Below are positions 43,182 to 53,378 of a DNA stretch of 64,000 nucleotides, piece after piece. The translations under genes were made by a program, and so were the position numbers. The notes beneath the pieces are model-generated. The model ran no database searches and was not told the DNA's origin. It saw only the letters and a program-made list of their open reading frames with translations. Source of the DNA: Alistipes indistinctus YIT 12060 (GTDB lineage: Bacteria; Bacteroidota; Bacteroidia; Bacteroidales; Rikenellaceae); assembly GCF_025144995.1 (NCBI RefSeq), contig NZ_CP102250.1, positions 1,736,001 to 1,800,000 of the forward strand, read 5' to 3'. Position 1 is the first letter of the stretch. Every line of letters begins with the position of its first letter.

Positions 43182-44135
43182 ATGAAATCCGAAAAATTTT
43201 CACCCGACCAACTTCGCCGGATCGAACAGCTCCGGCAATTGGCCAAAGAGAAAAACGCCGTAATTCTGGCTCACTACTATACACGTCCGGAAATTCAGGA
43301 AGCAGCCGATTTTACCGGCGATTCGCTCGCGCTTTCCGAAAAGGCCGCACAGACAGATGCGGATATCATCCTGTTTGCGGGCGTTCATTTCATGGCCGAG
43401 ACGGCCAAAATACTTTCACCGGATAAGAAGGTACTGCTGCCCGATCCGGCGGCGGGTTGTTCGTTGGCCGATTCGTGCGAAGCATCGGCGTTCGCAAAGT
43501 TTCTGGAACGGTATCCCGGTTATACGGTGGTCTCCTATGTCAATACGTCAGTGGGGGTAAAGGCCCTGACTGATATCTGCTGTACGTCGAGCAACGCCGT
43601 CGAGATCGTGCGTTCATTGCCGGTGAACGCCAAGATCGTCTTTGCGCCGGACCGCAACCTGGGCAATTACATCCAGAGTGTTACCGGACGCGATATGGTG
43701 GTATGGGACGGTGCGTGCCATGTGCATGAGGAATTCTCCCTCGAGAAGATTATCGAATTGAAAAAACAATACCCCGAAGCCAAAGTGCTGGCACATCCGG
43801 AATGCAAAAAGCCCGTGTTGCTGGTCGCCGACTATGTCGGCAGTACGGCCGCGCTGCTCAACTATGCGACGCAGAGCGATGCCGACACGTTTATCGTCGT
43901 CACCGAACCGGGTATCCTGCACCAGATGGCCAAGGACAATCCGTCGAAACGTTTCATTCCGGCTCCCCCGTCCGATTCGACATGCGGATGCAACGACTGT
44001 TCGTACATGAAACTCGTTACGCTCGACAAAATGTACGCGGCATTGCGTGACGAAACGCCCGAGGTGGTCATCGAAGAGTCGATCCGCCGCCGGGCCGAGC
44101 GTTCCATCCGCAATATGCTTGCTGCCAAACGCTGA
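43182..44135 (+). CDS. nadA: Quinolinate synthase
   Basis: NadA condenses iminoaspartate with dihydroxyacetone phosphate to make quinolinate, the precursor of NAD. It holds an oxygen-sensitive [4Fe-4S] cluster. The 317-residue protein has VILAHYYTRPEIQEAADFTGDSLALS at the N-terminus. Cysteine motifs follow in DPAAGCSLADSC, TDICCTSSNAVE and STCGCNDCSYMKL. HPECKKPVLLVADYVGST and the FIVVTEPGILHQM loop are also typical. Length matches the family. nadB and nadC are not in the window. It is the first gene to the right of the putative origin. Confidence 0.96.
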   Translation: MKSEKFSPDQLRRIEQLRQLAKEKNAVILAHYYTRPEIQEAADFTGDSLALSEKAAQTDADIILFAGVHFMAETAKILSPDKKVLLPDPAAGCSLADSCEASAFAKFLERYPGYTVVSYVNTSVGVKALTDICCTSSNAVEIVRSLPVNAKIVFAPDRNLGNYIQSVTGRDMVVWDGACHVHEEFSLEKIIELKKQYPEAKVLAHPECKKPVLLVADYVGSTAALLNYATQSDADTFIVVTEPGILHQMAKDNPSKRFIPAPPSDSTCGCNDCSYMKLVTLDKMYAALRDETPEVVIEESIRRRAERSIRNMLAAKR

Positions 44136-44149
44136 TTATGATATATTTG
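44118..44149 (+). promoter_or_regulatory. Promoter of the S46 peptidase gene
   Basis: CTTG (44118-44121), a 20-base spacer and a perfect TATATTTG (44142-44149). The -33 box lies within the last codons of nadA. The start codon is 60 bases downstream of the -7 box. Confidence 0.55.
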
Positions 44150-44209
44150 CGTGACAAAGCGTTTTGCACATGCGAGAATTCGCGAATCCAAACTAAAACC
44201 AAACGATAA

Positions 44210-46351
44210 ATGAAAAGATGGGGAATGGCCCTTTGCTGTCTGCTGCTGGCAGCCGTGCAAGTCCGGGCTGACGAAGGAATGTGGCTGCTGCCTTACCTGC
44301 AGAAGCTGAATATTAAGGATATGAAGGCCAAAGGGCTGAAGCTTTCGGCCGAGCAGATTTATAACCTCAACGGTACATCGCTGAAGGATGCGATTGTGAT
44401 TTTCGGCGGCGGGTGCACCGGAGAGATCGTATCGCCCAACGGATTGGTCTTTACCAACCACCATTGCGGTTACGGTTCTATACAGCGGCTCAGCAGCGTC
44501 GAACACGACTATCTGCAAAACGGTTTTTGGGCGATGGATTACAAAGAGGAGTTGCCTTGTCCGGGCATGTCGGTTACCTTTATCCGCAGCATCGAGGATG
44601 TTTCGGATAGGATTCTGCCTTTTCTGAGTGATTCGATGAGCGAGCAGCAACGGCAGAAACAGGTTGACGAACTGTCCGATAAGATCGTAAAGGAAGCGTT
44701 GCCGGAAAAGAGTTCTAAAGAGGCGTTTGTCAAATCGTTTTTCGGCGGGAATCAATATCTGTTGTTCGTTGTGGAACAGTATACCGACCTGCGCCTGGTA
44801 GGAACCCCGCCCTCTTCGATCGGCAAATTCGGCGGAGATACCGACAATTGGATGTGGCCGCGCCATACGGGCGACTTTTCGGTTTTCCGGGTTTATGCCG
44901 ATAAGGATGGTAAACCGGCACCGTATTCCAAAGACAATATACCTTATGCGACGCCGACCCATTTGAAAATATCGCTGAAAGGGGTAAAACCGGGCGATTA
45001 TACGATGATCATGGGTTTTCCCGGATCGACCGAGCGTTACATGACCTCTTTCGAGATCGACCAGGTGCTGAACGTGGACAATCCGAACCGGATCTTTATT
45101 CGCGGCGAACGGCAGAAACTGATGATGGAGGATATGCAGGCCAGTGAGAAGGTACGCCTGCAGTATGCGAACAAATACGCCGGTTCTTCGAATTACTGGA
45201 AGAACTCGATCGGTGAGAGCCGCGGGTTGCGCAAATTGAATGTGAAGGGGCAGAAAGAGGCTTTGGAAGCACAATTTCAGGCCTGGGCGGCTGCCGATCC
45301 CGTCCGTCAGGCGAAGTACGGCGATGCGTTGAAACTGATTAAGGAGGCTGTCGCCGAGCGGATTCCGTATGAAAATTACCGGCAGTACATTTCCGAAGCG
45401 TTGTTGCGGGGAACTGAGATCATCGCAATGGCAGGAGTGGGGAACAGGCTGCTGAAAAAGGATTCCACGCGGTTGGATACGGTGGTGTTGGCAGCACTGG
45501 GTAAGGGACTGTCCGGCATGTATAAGGATTACAACCCGCCTACGGACCGGAAGATAGCCAAACGGATGATCCGGATCGTATACGACAGCCTGTCGAAAGA
45601 GGATCGTCCGGTCGAGCTGAATCGAATCGACAGCCTGTTTGCCGGAGATGTGGAACGATATGTGGATTTTCTGTACGATAATTCGATTTTCGCTTCCCGG
45701 CAACAGTTTGAGGCCTTCTTAAAGGATCCGGATATTGAAAAACTGAAAAACGATCCGGCTTACCGGCTCAATAAGTCGGTGATGCAGTCGTTCGGGCGGG
45801 ATGCGAAAAAATTGTCGGAAATAGCCAAAAAATACCGCCGCGGGCACCGCCTTTTCATTGCCGGTCTGCTGGAAATGCAACCGGACAGGAAATTCTATCC
45901 CGATGCCAATTTCACTATGCGGCTTACTTACGGACAGGTACTTCCTTACCGGCCTGCGGACGGCGTTATTTACGATTATTATACTACCCTGGACGGTGTG
46001 ATTGCCAAGGAGGATACGTCGAATCCGATGGAATTTACAGTTCCGGAAAAACTCAAGGAGCTGCACCGTGCCAAGGATTTCGGCCAATATGCCGAAGAAG
46101 GTACCGTGCGTGTGGGTTTCCTGAGCAATAACGACATTACCGGCGGTAATTCCGGCAGTCCCGTGCTTAACGGCAAAGGTGAGCTGGTAGGCCTTGCATT
46201 CGACGGTAACTGGGAGGCGATGAGCGGGGATATCGCGTTCGAACCCCGGTTGCAGCGTACGATCAGCGTCGATATCCGTTATGTTTTGTTCGTCATCGAA
46301 AAGTATGCCGGGGCGACCAGACTGATCGATGAATTGACGTTGGTACGTTAG
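44210..46351 (+). CDS. S46-family dipeptidyl-peptidase (DPP7-like)
   Basis: This 713-residue periplasmic serine exopeptidase removes dipeptides from peptides and supports amino-acid use by asaccharolytic Bacteroidetes. The signal peptide ends near QVRADEG. The chymotrypsin-like catalytic parts are NHHCGYG with His85 and, near the C-terminus, TGGNSGSPV with the serine. The family-specific GLAFDGNWEAMSGD follows. Eighteen residues after the catalytic Ser there is Gly, matching Gly673 of DPP7 (hydrophobic P1) rather than the Arg of DPP11 (Asp/Glu P1). This points to DPP7-like specificity. It has its own promoter and a strong terminator. Confidence 0.93.
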   Translation: MKRWGMALCCLLLAAVQVRADEGMWLLPYLQKLNIKDMKAKGLKLSAEQIYNLNGTSLKDAIVIFGGGCTGEIVSPNGLVFTNHHCGYGSIQRLSSVEHDYLQNGFWAMDYKEELPCPGMSVTFIRSIEDVSDRILPFLSDSMSEQQRQKQVDELSDKIVKEALPEKSSKEAFVKSFFGGNQYLLFVVEQYTDLRLVGTPPSSIGKFGGDTDNWMWPRHTGDFSVFRVYADKDGKPAPYSKDNIPYATPTHLKISLKGVKPGDYTMIMGFPGSTERYMTSFEIDQVLNVDNPNRIFIRGERQKLMMEDMQASEKVRLQYANKYAGSSNYWKNSIGESRGLRKLNVKGQKEALEAQFQAWAAADPVRQAKYGDALKLIKEAVAERIPYENYRQYISEALLRGTEIIAMAGVGNRLLKKDSTRLDTVVLAALGKGLSGMYKDYNPPTDRKIAKRMIRIVYDSLSKEDRPVELNRIDSLFAGDVERYVDFLYDNSIFASRQQFEAFLKDPDIEKLKNDPAYRLNKSVMQSFGRDAKKLSEIAKKYRRGHRLFIAGLLEMQPDRKFYPDANFTMRLTYGQVLPYRPADGVIYDYYTTLDGVIAKEDTSNPMEFTVPEKLKELHRAKDFGQYAEEGTVRVGFLSNNDITGGNSGSPVLNGKGELVGLAFDGNWEAMSGDIAFEPRLQRTISVDIRYVLFVIEKYAGATRLIDELTLVR

Positions 46352-46372
46352 GTAAAAAACGTGGCCCATTGA

Positions 46373-46415
46373 AAGGGGACTTCGGTATTCGCGAAGCGAT
46401 TGCCGAAGTCCCCTT
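46373..46415 (+). terminator. Terminator of the S46 peptidase gene
   Basis: AAGGGGACTTCGG (46373-46385) and CCGAAGTCCCCTT (46403-46415) form a perfect 13-bp stem with a 17-base loop, followed by CTCATTTT. Confidence 0.75.
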
Positions 46416-46513
46416 CTCATTTTATATGCAAACCGTTTTAAAATGTATCTTAAAGAGCGGTTTGTCCGCAAAATAACTTATTTTTGTAGCCAGAAGTCTA
46501 TTAATCCGAAATT

Positions 46514-48202
46514 ATGAGTACGGTCAACGAAGAGGCGGTTTCTAACGAGAGATCGCTTAATTTTCTGGAAGAAATTATAGAAAAGAGCCTTGCTGACGGC
46601 GCGGTAAAACAGATTCATACGCGTTTCCCGCCTGAACCCAACGGCTACCTGCATATCGGCCATGCCAAAAGTATCTGCCTTAATTTCGGTCTTGCCAAGC
46701 GTTACGGTGGCCTTTGCAACCTTCGCTTCGACGATACAAACCCGGTCAAGGAGGATGTCGAGTATGTCGATTCGATTAAAGAAGATGTCAATTGGCTCGG
46801 TTTCCAATGGGCCGAAGAGCACTATGCTTCCGACTATTTCGAACAACTGTATGATTGGGCTGTTGAGCTGATCCGCAAGGGAAAAGCCTATGTCGATGAC
46901 CAGTCTCAGGAGGAGATACGCCTGAATCGGGGCACAGTAACGGTGCCGGGTAAGGAGAGTCCGTGGCGCAACCGCAGCGTGGAAGAAAACTTAGACCTGT
47001 TTGCCCGCATGCGGGCCGGGGAGTTTGCCGACGGCGAGAAAGTACTCCGTGCAAAGATCGATATGGCCCATCCCAACATGTTGTTGCGGGATCCGATTAT
47101 GTATCGTATTCTTCATTCGGAACATCACCGTACGGGCGATAAATGGTGTATTTACCCGATGTACGACTATGCCCACGGGCAGTCCGACTCGATCGAAGGC
47201 ATTACCCATTCGATCTGTACGCTCGAATTCGATGTGCACCGCCCGTTATACGACTGGTTCATTCAGCAGCTCGGTATTTTTGAAAGCCATCAATACGAGT
47301 TTGCCCGTTTGAACCTGACCTATACGATGATGAGCAAGCGTAAGCTGCTCCAGTGCGTGCAGGAAGGAATCGTCATGGGATGGGACGATCCCCGTATGCC
47401 GACGATTTGCGGGCTGCGCCGTAGGGGATATACCCCCGAGAGCATCCGGATGTTTGCCGACAAGGTGGGTGTGGCCAAGCGCGATAACGTGATCGACCTG
47501 GGACTGCTGGAATTCTGTGTCCGCGAGGACCTTAACAAACGCGCTGAACGCCGTATGGCAGTGCTGAATCCGATCAAGGTGGTGATTACCAATTACCCTG
47601 AGGGAGAGACCGAAATGATCAGTTGTGTCAATAATCCCGAAGATGAATCGGCCGGACATCGTGAAGTGCCTTTTTCGCGTGAAGTCTATATCGAACGGGA
47701 CGATTTCATGGAAGTTCCCCCCAAAAAATATTTCCGCCTTTCACCCGGGAATGAAGTGCGTTTGCGGTATGCTTACCTGATCCGTTGCAATGAGGTAATT
47801 AAAAACGAACAGGGCGAAATCGTGGAGTTGCGCTGTACTTACGATCCGATGTCCAAGGGAGGTCAATCTTCCGATGGCCGGAAAGTGAAGGGGGTCATCC
47901 ACTGGGTTTCGGCACCGCATGCCAAAGAGGCGGAAATACGCCTTTTCGACCGTTTATTTACACGCGAGAGCCTCGATGATATCGAGGAAGGCAAGACCTT
48001 TAAAGATTACTTAAATCCGGCTTCTTTGACCGTTATGAAGGGATATGTGGAGCCTTCGCTCGCCGGGACGGCTCCCGGGAGCAAATATCAGTTCGAACGG
48101 ATCGGATATTTCTGTGCCGACAAGGATTCTTCCATTGAAAAACCCGTTTTCAACCGTACTGTTACCTTGAAAGACAGTTGGTCAAAAATGGCTGCGAAAT
48201 AA
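46514..48202 (+). CDS. glnS: Glutaminyl-tRNA synthetase
   Basis: GlnS charges tRNA-Gln directly, so this organism need not rely only on the GatCAB route. The 562-residue class I enzyme has the HIGH motif in [31 protein letters not shown] and [26 protein letters not shown]. The KMSKS counterpart is MSKRKL. The C-terminal half contains the GlnRS anticodon-binding beta-barrels (FYC-like [17 protein letters not shown] and [25 protein letters not shown]). It separates clearly from GltX by the [10 protein letters not shown] motif. A TATTTTTG -7 box (46479-46486) lies 27 bases upstream without a good -33. Confidence 0.97.
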   Translation: MSTVNEEAVSNERSLNFLEEIIEKSLADGAVKQIHTRFPPEPNGYLHIGHAKSICLNFGLAKRYGGLCNLRFDDTNPVKEDVEYVDSIKEDVNWLGFQWAEEHYASDYFEQLYDWAVELIRKGKAYVDDQSQEEIRLNRGTVTVPGKESPWRNRSVEENLDLFARMRAGEFADGEKVLRAKIDMAHPNMLLRDPIMYRILHSEHHRTGDKWCIYPMYDYAHGQSDSIEGITHSICTLEFDVHRPLYDWFIQQLGIFESHQYEFARLNLTYTMMSKRKLLQCVQEGIVMGWDDPRMPTICGLRRRGYTPESIRMFADKVGVAKRDNVIDLGLLEFCVREDLNKRAERRMAVLNPIKVVITNYPEGETEMISCVNNPEDESAGHREVPFSREVYIERDDFMEVPPKKYFRLSPGNEVRLRYAYLIRCNEVIKNEQGEIVELRCTYDPMSKGGQSSDGRKVKGVIHWVSAPHAKEAEIRLFDRLFTRESLDDIEEGKTFKDYLNPASLTVMKGYVEPSLAGTAPGSKYQFERIGYFCADKDSSIEKPVFNRTVTLKDSWSKMAAK

Positions 48203-48300
48203 CCGGATCTGCCAATTCGTTTTACGTTGGGTACGATAGATTTTTAGCGATTGATTTTAAAAGTTTGGTTAACGGTTTGAATGACAATTAATTCGTAAAA

Positions 48301-48969
48301 ATGTTCGCAAAATTCGGATTTTTTTTACTTCTTTTTACCGGACTGAGTCAATTATTATTTTCTCAAAATATTGATTATCAGATATATATAACTACACCGG
48401 GTTATACGTCGGTGCGCAGTTATAGCAAAGCGGATTTTGAGAAGGTCAAACACGATTTCCGGGTGATGAACGGACCGGTTACGATTACCGATTCCCTCTG
48501 TAACTCCGGAAAAACCGAAGTGCGGATGGTAATCGGATTACGGAAGTTCAGCTTTTTTGTCACACAAGAGACACCGATTATCCGGTTGGTGTACGACCGG
48601 AACAGGCGGATTTTCTCCGGGGCTGGATGCAATTTCGTAGAAAATGAGAATTTCAAATACACTCCGCCCTCTTTCAAAGGTAATTCGTTGGTGAAATTAC
48701 CTGAAATTTTACTGGCCGATATCAATCGGACGATTGAAGACCGTTCTTTATTAAAGAAAGATAGTGCCACGGTTTTTGTGATCGAGGCGGATATTGACGA
48801 AAACGGTATGATCCATAGGATTGTACCGTTGAGCGATACGTTGCGGCAGTATTCGAAGGTGATTATCGACCAAATTTATGACAAGGCCGTTCGAGGTTGG
48901 CAACCTGCAATGCGAAACGGGATACCATACCGGGCTCTTGCACAAATGACGTTTGAATTGACGAAATAA
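48301..48969 (+). CDS. Small secreted protein of unknown function, TonB-C-like ending
   Basis: I do not recognise this 222-residue protein. It has a clear signal peptide (MFAKFGFFLLLFTGLSQLLFSQ). The mature part has mixed strands and a C-terminal portion (about 165-222) reminiscent of TonB C-terminal-like domains in Bacteroidetes: VIEADIDENGMIHRIVPLSD, then WQPAMRNGIPYRALAQMTFEL with the WxPA..NG.P pattern. Such domains are often found in secreted proteins with no link to transport. Base use is more AT-rich than in the neighbours, so it may be a lineage-specific or acquired gene. It is alone, between glnS and a strong terminator. Confidence 0.75.
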   Translation: MFAKFGFFLLLFTGLSQLLFSQNIDYQIYITTPGYTSVRSYSKADFEKVKHDFRVMNGPVTITDSLCNSGKTEVRMVIGLRKFSFFVTQETPIIRLVYDRNRRIFSGAGCNFVENENFKYTPPSFKGNSLVKLPEILLADINRTIEDRSLLKKDSATVFVIEADIDENGMIHRIVPLSDTLRQYSKVIIDQIYDKAVRGWQPAMRNGIPYRALAQMTFELTK

Positions 48970-48988
48970 ATCGTTTATTTTAAATAGT

Positions 48989-49021
48989 AAAAAGCCGAAA
49001 CTTTTAAAGTTTCGGCTTTTT
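48989..49021 (+). terminator. Strong terminator between the secreted-protein gene and thiC
   Basis: AAAAAGCCGAAACTTT (48989-49004) pairs with AAAGTTTCGGCTTTTT (ending at 49021) with a tiny loop. Flanking A and T runs allow use in both directions. Confidence 0.85.
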
Positions 49022-49178
49022 GATTTCAATAATTTGCTTTTCAGAGATTTATTTGTTTGGAATTTTCTATGTTAATCGAAGTTCCGAATTCGACTTTCTG
49101 AGTATAATAAATTTTTTTGCTCAAAATTTTTTGTAAGGAAAGTCGTTTTCGTAAAAAATGAATTGAATAGGTATAGAA

Positions 49179-50708
<1,530 letters not shown>

Positions 50709-50713
50709 TTAGG

Positions 50714-50729
50714 TGTTCCACGTGGAACA
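50714..50729. other. parS site 1 (ParB-binding palindrome)
   Basis: TGTTCCACGTGGAACA is a perfect 16-bp palindrome that fits the bacterial chromosomal parS consensus (TGTTNCACGTGAAACA type, here the fully symmetric form). ParB loads here and ParA segregates the origin. It lies 9 bases upstream of the thiC start codon, so bound ParB could also affect thiC. Confidence 0.85.
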
Positions 50730-50761
50730 ATATTAGTTGTTAGGTTTGTTTTGTAAGTTAA

Positions 50762-50777
50762 TGTTCCACGTGGAACA
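50762..50777. other. parS site 2 (ParB-binding palindrome)
   Basis: A second, identical TGTTCCACGTGGAACA palindrome with its centre 48 bases from the first. It lies between the end of mnmG and thiC. Two sites so close make a functional centromere more likely than chance. parA and parB are not in the window. Confidence 0.85.
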
Positions 50778-50818
50778 TTAACTGATTTTCACTTTTGTCT
50801 TGTTTGTGCAATTAAATT

Positions 50819-52690
50819 CTACCTTCCGAAATAGACCAATAGGACATTGATGTCGGCAGGGGAAACCCCCGGTATTCGGGATGCCTGTCCGATGGTCGAC
50901 GGTTTAATTCGGGTCAGTTTCTGCCGTGCTTCGATTGAGAGCGCCTTCAATGAATTAAAATCGAAATCTGGCCGGATCGAAATATTTTCCAGTCGAACCA
51001 TCTTGTCTGCGATGTGCCGTTCCCGTTCGATGTATCCATGATACTTGATTCGGATCTCCGCTTCTTCGACAATCTCCTCGGTGCACTGGTTTTGTGTCAG
51101 GTACTCCTGTAACCCCGGCAGATGATCGGCCAGCCCATTTAGGGTAACTTTATTGCGTAAGAGGATATCGTAGAGCTTCCGGCCTTGTGTCAGGGGGGTG
51201 GAATCGATCGTTTTAAAATACTCCGATAAATCGGCTGGCGTGACACTCTCCCGGCGAAGGAAGGAAATAAGCGATTCTACGGACGATTTTTTTTGCTCCA
51301 TCGCCCGGTACCTTTTTTCGCTTACAAGGCCGATTTTGTGTCCGATCGGAGTCAGTCTCACGTCGGCATTGTCTTGCCGGAGTAAAATTCTGTATTCGGC
51401 TCGGCTCGTGAACATACGATAGGGTTCGTCCACGCCTTTGGTTACTAAATCGTCGATCAACACGCCGATATATGATTCGTCACGGCGGAGCACGAGCGGT
51501 TCTTCGTCACGCAGTTTCAATACGGCATTGATTCCTGCTATAAGTCCCTGTGCTCCAGCTTCTTCATATCCGGTTGTGCCGTTTACCTGTCCTGCAAAAT
51601 AGAGCCCTGAAATCAGTTTTGTTTCGAGCGAGTGATAGAGTTGTGTCGGTGGAAAATAGTCATACTCAATGGCATAACCAGGCCGGTAGATGTGTACATG
51701 TTCCAGCCCTTTGATCTTTTGCAATGCGGCGACTTGTACTTGCCAGGGAAGTGAAGATGAAAAACCGTTCAGGTAATATTCGTTCGTGTGTTCGCCTTCC
51801 GGTTCGAGGAATAATTGGTGCTCGTTTTTTTCCGAAAAGGTGCGGAGTTTATCTTCGATGCTCGGGCAATATCGTGGACCGATTCCTTTGATCGTTCCAT
51901 TGAAGAGTGGTGAGTCGGCAAAACCGCTCCGCAGCAAATCGTGCACTTCTTGAGACGTGTACACGAGAAAACAGGGTTTTTGCTTGTCAACTGCTTTTGT
52001 TTCAGGGCTGTATGAGAATTTGCCCGGGTTTTCGTCGCCCGGTTGTTCGTTGAGCTGTGAGAAATCTATTGTACGTGCGTCCAGGCGAGCCGGCGTACCG
52101 GTTTTCATGCGGCCGACTTCGAATCCGAGTGCGGCCAGTTGTTCGCTTAGACCGTGTGACGCCGCATCACCGGCGCGCCCTCCTTCGGCCTGCGAGCGGC
52201 CGATATGCATCAAGCCGCCCAGGAAGGTTCCGGCGGTAAGGATAACGGCTTTTGCGTTAAATTCGACCCCCATACGGGTCTTAATGCCACGAGCGTGCCC
52301 ATTGGCGACTAACAGTTCATTTACGCTGTCCTGCCAAAGGTAAAGGTTCGGTATATTTTCGAGCGTTTCGCGCCACAATTCGCTGAAGCGCATCTTGTCG
52401 CACTGCGCGCGCGGACTCCACATGGCGGGGCCTTTCGAGCGGTTCAACATGCGGAATTGGATCGTGGAACGGTCGGTAATGATTCCCATGCGGCCGCCCA
52501 AGGCATCTATTTCACGGACGATCTGTCCCTTTGCGACTCCGCCTACGGCCGGATTACACGACATCTGTGCGAATTTGGTCATGTCCATCGTCACCAACAG
52601 CGTTTGGCAACCCATGGTTGCCGCCGCTGCCGCCGCTTCACATCCGGCATGCCCTCCTCCCACTACAATGATATCGTATTCGAATAACAT
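50819..52690 (-). CDS. mnmG: tRNA uridine-5-carboxymethylaminomethyl modification enzyme MnmG (GidA)
   Basis: MnmG, with MnmE, adds the cmnm5 group to wobble U34 of certain tRNAs, using FAD and methylene-tetrahydrofolate. The 623-residue protein starts MLFEYDIIVVGGGHAGCEAAAAAATMG, with the FAD dinucleotide fold. It contains the family signature MSCNPAVGGVAKGQIVREIDALGG and the later GQVNGTTGYEEAGAQGL. A helical C-terminal domain binds MnmE and tRNA. Full length. In many bacteria gidA sits beside oriC. Here it adjoins a parS pair and is about 8 kb from the candidate origin. ybeY lies 151 bases upstream with a terminator between. Confidence 0.97.
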   Translation of the reverse strand: MLFEYDIIVVGGGHAGCEAAAAAATMGCQTLLVTMDMTKFAQMSCNPAVGGVAKGQIVREIDALGGRMGIITDRSTIQFRMLNRSKGPAMWSPRAQCDKMRFSELWRETLENIPNLYLWQDSVNELLVANGHARGIKTRMGVEFNAKAVILTAGTFLGGLMHIGRSQAEGGRAGDAASHGLSEQLAALGFEVGRMKTGTPARLDARTIDFSQLNEQPGDENPGKFSYSPETKAVDKQKPCFLVYTSQEVHDLLRSGFADSPLFNGTIKGIGPRYCPSIEDKLRTFSEKNEHQLFLEPEGEHTNEYYLNGFSSSLPWQVQVAALQKIKGLEHVHIYRPGYAIEYDYFPPTQLYHSLETKLISGLYFAGQVNGTTGYEEAGAQGLIAGINAVLKLRDEEPLVLRRDESYIGVLIDDLVTKGVDEPYRMFTSRAEYRILLRQDNADVRLTPIGHKIGLVSEKRYRAMEQKKSSVESLISFLRRESVTPADLSEYFKTIDSTPLTQGRKLYDILLRNKVTLNGLADHLPGLQEYLTQNQCTEEIVEEAEIRIKYHGYIERERHIADKMVRLENISIRPDFDFNSLKALSIEARQKLTRIKPSTIGQASRIPGVSPADINVLLVYFGR

Positions 52691-52760
52691 GTTGTTGTTT
52701 ATTTGCTATTTAAGCTGTATTGCCCTGAAACGGACGGATATTTTTGCTTAAACAAAATCC

Positions 52761-52793
52761 GGCCGAGACTTCCTTGTGTTGCCACTCTCGGCC
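52761..52793 (-). terminator. Terminator between ybeY and mnmG
   Basis: GGCCGAGA (52761-52768) and TCTCGGCC (52786-52793) form a perfect 8-bp stem with a 17-base loop. On the minus strand it is followed by GGATTTTGTTT, a T-rich tail. It separates ybeY transcripts from mnmG. Confidence 0.65.
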
Positions 52794-52841
52794 TGCCCTT
52801 TTTTCTTTCTATATCAGTTACTGTTTTTCTTGCTTTCAATT

Positions 52842-53282
52842 TTACTCGCCTTCGTCGTGCGCTTCCCGGATCGCCAGGTATTTATCCTCGAGCGCATGCA
52901 TGTGCGCCTCTTCTTCAGGCGTTTTGTCTCCATACCCCAACAGGTGCAGCACTCCGTGGATGATTACGCGTGCGAGCTCGTTTTCGAACGGTACGCCGAA
53001 TGTCTGCGCATTGGCACGCACGGTATCGATGCTGATCATCAGGTCGCCCGAAATAATCTTTTTTTCCGTATCCGTGTAATCGAACGTGATGATGTCAGTA
53101 TAATAATCGTGCGACAAGTATCGCCGGTTGATTTCCAACAGTGCCGTGTCCGAGCAGAAGACTACTGTAATATCTCCGGTGCGATGGCCCTCCGCCTTCG
53201 CTGTGCGGCGTATCCAGTCGGTCGTTTTTCTGCGTCCACTGAAGCGGAAAGAGCAATCCTGCGTCTGATATTGTACGGCCAT
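52842..53282 (-). CDS. ybeY: rRNA maturation RNase YbeY
   Basis: YbeY is a small metal-dependent endoribonuclease needed for 16S 3' end maturation and ribosome quality control. The 146 residues have the UPF0054 features: CSDTALLEINRRYLSHDYYTDIITFDY, GDLMISIDTVRANA, and the metal motif IIHGVLHLLGYGDKTPEEE. In E. coli three histidines bind the metal (HGxLHLxGYDH). Here the first two are kept (His109, His113) but the third position is Asp119. As I recall, this exchange is common in Bacteroidetes, so it does not mean loss of function. The stretch upstream is very AT-rich with inverted repeats. Confidence 0.93.
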   Translation of the reverse strand: MAVQYQTQDCSFRFSGRRKTTDWIRRTAKAEGHRTGDITVVFCSDTALLEINRRYLSHDYYTDIITFDYTDTEKKIISGDLMISIDTVRANAQTFGVPFENELARVIIHGVLHLLGYGDKTPEEEAHMHALEDKYLAIREAHDEGE

Positions 53283-53318
53283 TCCGGCGTAATTTTTATT
53301 AGTTTTTAATAAGCTATA

Positions 53319-53345
53319 ATATTATACTTTATTAATGTATAATAT
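53319..53345. repeat. AT-rich inverted repeats between ybeY and envC
   Basis: ATATTATAC (53319-53327) and GTATAATAT (53337-53345) are a perfect 9-bp inverted repeat with a 9-base spacer. A second small one, TTATTA-5-TAATAA, lies just to the left. They may be an operator or promoter for ybeY, or a weak terminator of envC. Confidence 0.4.
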
Positions 53346-53378
53346 CTGTCTTGTTGTTATTTTTTTGTAATCAGCCGG

